From: Synechococcus sp. PCC 6312
Lineage (GTDB): Bacteria; Cyanobacteriota; Cyanobacteriia; Thermosynechococcales; Thermosynechococcaceae
DNA length: 64,000 nt
Reading direction: 5' to 3'
NCBI RefSeq assembly: GCF_000316685.1
Contig: NC_019680.1
Location: forward strand, 435,501 to 499,500
Shown here: positions 62,424 through 64,000 of the stretch, piece after piece
Layout of the letters: every line of letters starts with the position of its first letter
Numbering within the stretch: the first letter of the stretch is position 1
Translations under genes and position numbers: made by a program
The notes under the pieces: generated by a model
What the model was told of the DNA's origin: nothing
Database searches by the model: none
Seen by the model: the letters and a program-made list of their open reading frames with translations, nothing else

Positions 62424-63476
62424 TTCGGTTTTGGACGAAAGCTGAAGCAGTGGGTAGCCCTATTTATTGTGGGGGCGAGCTTGGCGGGCCTGGTGGCAGC
62501 TTGTGGCCCGAGTGATTCTCCCCAAGGAGGCGGAACATCCACTGAAGCTAAACCCGATGCTGAAATTACTCTGGTTTCTTTTGCGGTGACCAAAGCTGCC
62601 CACGATGCAATCATTCCCCTGTTCAAAGAGAAATGGCAGCAAGAACACAATCAAAACGTGATCTTCAAGCAGAGCTATGGCGGTTCTGGCAGTCAAACCC
62701 GAGCCGTGATTGATGGTTTAGAAGCTGACGTGGTGCACTTAGCTCTGGCAACCGATGTGGATAAAATTGCCGAGGCGGGTTTAACCAGTCCTGAATGGGC
62801 CACAAAAGCCCCGAATAATGGCATTGTCTCGAAATCTGTAGCAGCAATTATCACCCGAGATGGCAACCCCAAAAATATTAAAACCTGGGATGACTTAGCT
62901 AAACCGGGAAATACCTTTATTACCGCTAACCCAAAAACATCCGGTGGGGCGCGTTGGAATTTTCTGGTTCTTTGGGGGGCTAAAGCTCAAACTGGCAGTA
63001 CACCGGAACAGGCCAAGGAATTTGTGGCGGCTGCCTATAAGAATGTCCCAATTCTGGCCAAGGATGCCCGGGAATCTACAGATGTTTTTGCCAAACAAGG
63101 TCAAGGGGATGCCCTGGTGAACTATGAAAATGAGGTGATTTTGGCGAACTTAAACAACGAAAACCTTACCTACATTGTCCCTGATGTCAATATCTCGATT
63201 GATAATCCGATCGCGGTGGTTGACAAAAATGCAGAAAAACACGGAACTCAGGAAGTCGCCCAGGCCTTTGTCGAATTTCTCTATACACCCGAAGCCCAAA
63301 AGGAATTTGCTAAAGTGGGGTTCCGCTCTGTTGATCCAGGCGTTGAGAAAGAATTTGCGACCCAATTCCCGCCAATTAAAACCCTCTTTACTGTCCAAGA
63401 TTTAGGGGGTTGGGAAAAAGTCAATAAGGAATTCTTTGCTGATGGGGCAATTTTTGACCAAATCTATACCAAGTAG
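62421..63476 (+). CDS. sbpA: Sulfate ABC transporter substrate-binding lipoprotein
   Basis: 351 residues from ATG 62421. Lipobox LVAAC after a short signal. The mature part follows SbpA/CysP: ITLVSFAVTKAAHDAIIPLF, QSYGGSGSQTRAVIDGLEADVVHLAL, FITANPKTSGGARWNFL and VNYENEVILA, which form the sulfate-binding site. It captures sulfate (and perhaps thiosulfate) in the periplasm. The permease gene cysT follows on the same strand after 169 bp, the usual gene order. Confidence 0.94.
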   Translation: MFGFGRKLKQWVALFIVGASLAGLVAACGPSDSPQGGGTSTEAKPDAEITLVSFAVTKAAHDAIIPLFKEKWQQEHNQNVIFKQSYGGSGSQTRAVIDGLEADVVHLALATDVDKIAEAGLTSPEWATKAPNNGIVSKSVAAIITRDGNPKNIKTWDDLAKPGNTFITANPKTSGGARWNFLVLWGAKAQTGSTPEQAKEFVAAAYKNVPILAKDARESTDVFAKQGQGDALVNYENEVILANLNNENLTYIVPDVNISIDNPIAVVDKNAEKHGTQEVAQAFVEFLYTPEAQKEFAKVGFRSVDPGVEKEFATQFPPIKTLFTVQDLGGWEKVNKEFFADGAIFDQIYTK

Positions 63477-63645
63477 GACATAGGTTGTGCAACGGAGTAG
63501 ATAAGAATTTTGCATCCCCTGCATTACCCCTGTCTGCTCCGAATTCTGGCTTCGCTGATCAGTTTGAACCAACGTTGACTGAATTTTTACGAGAGACTTA
63601 AATGCGATTGACTGTGCCGCCCATTTAGAATCCTGAAACAGAATT

Positions 63646-64000
63646 ATGACGACTACAACGGCCCCGATTCCCCCAACTCAACCCATCCCAGGCAGTCGGC
63701 CAAAATCCCAAAACTGGCTGTCTAAGCTCTGGCATCTACATTGGACTTGGCGAGTCACCTGGGGCTATCTCGCGGTAATGCTCCTGATTCCGACCGTTTT
63801 GATGCTCTTGAAAGCAATTCAGGAAGGGCCAGGCAAGTTTTGGGAAGTGGCGACCAGTCCAATTGCGCTTTCAACCTACGATGTCACCTTTGTCACGGCT
63901 TTTATTGCAGCGGTGATCAATGGCCTGTTTGGAACACTCATTGCTTGGGTTTTGATCCGGTATACATTTCCAGGTAAGCGATTTTTGGAAGGGGTGATTG
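63646..64000 (+). CDS. cysT: Sulfate ABC transporter permease CysT, 5' part
   Basis: 118 codons from ATG 63646 to the window end, open throughout. After a Pro/Thr-rich leader come the first membrane helix (WGYLAVMLLIPTVLMLLKAI) and the start of the permease core (YDVTFVTAFIAAVINGLFGTLIAWVLIRY), as in CysT/CysU. Partner of SbpA, with CysW and CysA expected beyond the window. Confidence 0.92.
   Translation, partial: MTTTTAPIPPTQPIPGSRPKSQNWLSKLWHLHWTWRVTWGYLAVMLLIPTVLMLLKAIQEGPGKFWEVATSPIALSTYDVTFVTAFIAAVINGLFGTLIAWVLIRYTFPGKRFLEGVI

Overview
The window is chromosomal DNA of a unicellular cyanobacterium. The evidence is gene content: a Tab2/Atab2-type RNA-binding protein, a PucC/BCD-type carrier, the cyanobacterial small families DUF1815 and DUF3288, a Ycf55-like DUF3685 protein, a DpsA-type ferritin and a cyanobacteriochrome diguanylate cyclase. 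Several proteins (DpsA, the CBS/cyanobacteriochrome/GGEEF protein) resemble those of the Thermosynechococcus / Synechococcus PCC 6312 lineage. That placement is an inference from memory of the families. The palindrome CCAGGCCTGG occurs at least 20 times, and I did not see the classical cyanobacterial HIP1 octamer GCGATCGC.

Layout. 0-9.6 kb: photosynthesis and housekeeping genes (tab2, an O-antigen-ligase-like polymerase, purQ, pucC, msrB, two alpha/beta hydrolases). 9.7-10.9 kb: an AT-richer pair of secreted hypothetical proteins. 11-19.4 kb: DUF1815, a Nudix hydrolase, a SpoIIE-type phosphatase response regulator, ahcY, a DUF3288 protein, an M23 peptidase and gyrA. 19.8-21.8 kb: a TolC-type outer-membrane protein with a glutamine-rich insert. 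21.8-32.2 kb: an accessory stretch. It holds a decayed Rpn/DUF4351-type gene, a 1625-residue calcium-binding-repeat protein built mostly of about 45 copies of a 20-22-residue unit, a 51-codon gene with a lasso-peptide-type leader, fragments of an IS200 transposase and of hicA/hicB, the core genes gcvH and gcvT, and an AT-rich gene for a membrane-anchored coiled-coil PLD-like protein.

32.2-48.3 kb: rdgB, cobU, lpxA, a DUF3685 pseudo-receiver protein, the light-sensing diguanylate cyclase, a polysaccharide deacetylase fused to a beta-lactamase-like domain, a YaaW protein, a wrecked PmeII-like restriction gene, mnmG, an NAD(P)-binding/CIA30 protein and a flavoprotein-like gene. 48.4-58.4 kb: DUF4350, dps, an amino-acid ABC permease, a cupin, an orphan sugar-binding lipoprotein, DUF4129, DUF1269, ribF, an M16-like protein without the zinc motif, and a histidine phosphatase. 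58.6-64 kb: a zinc uptake operon (znuA-znuC-znuB), an IS1-type transposase fragment, and the start of a sulfate uptake operon (sbpA, cysT) cut by the window end.

How the parts may work together. The diguanylate cyclase (36.6 kb) and the deacetylase/beta-lactamase-like gene (39.1 kb) are co-directional and 89 bp apart, which suggests light-dependent control of cell-surface polymers. TolC could serve type I secretion of the repeat protein, but no ABC transporter or membrane-fusion partner lies nearby. The lasso-type precursor has no maturation genes in the window. I saw no tRNA, rRNA or CRISPR array.
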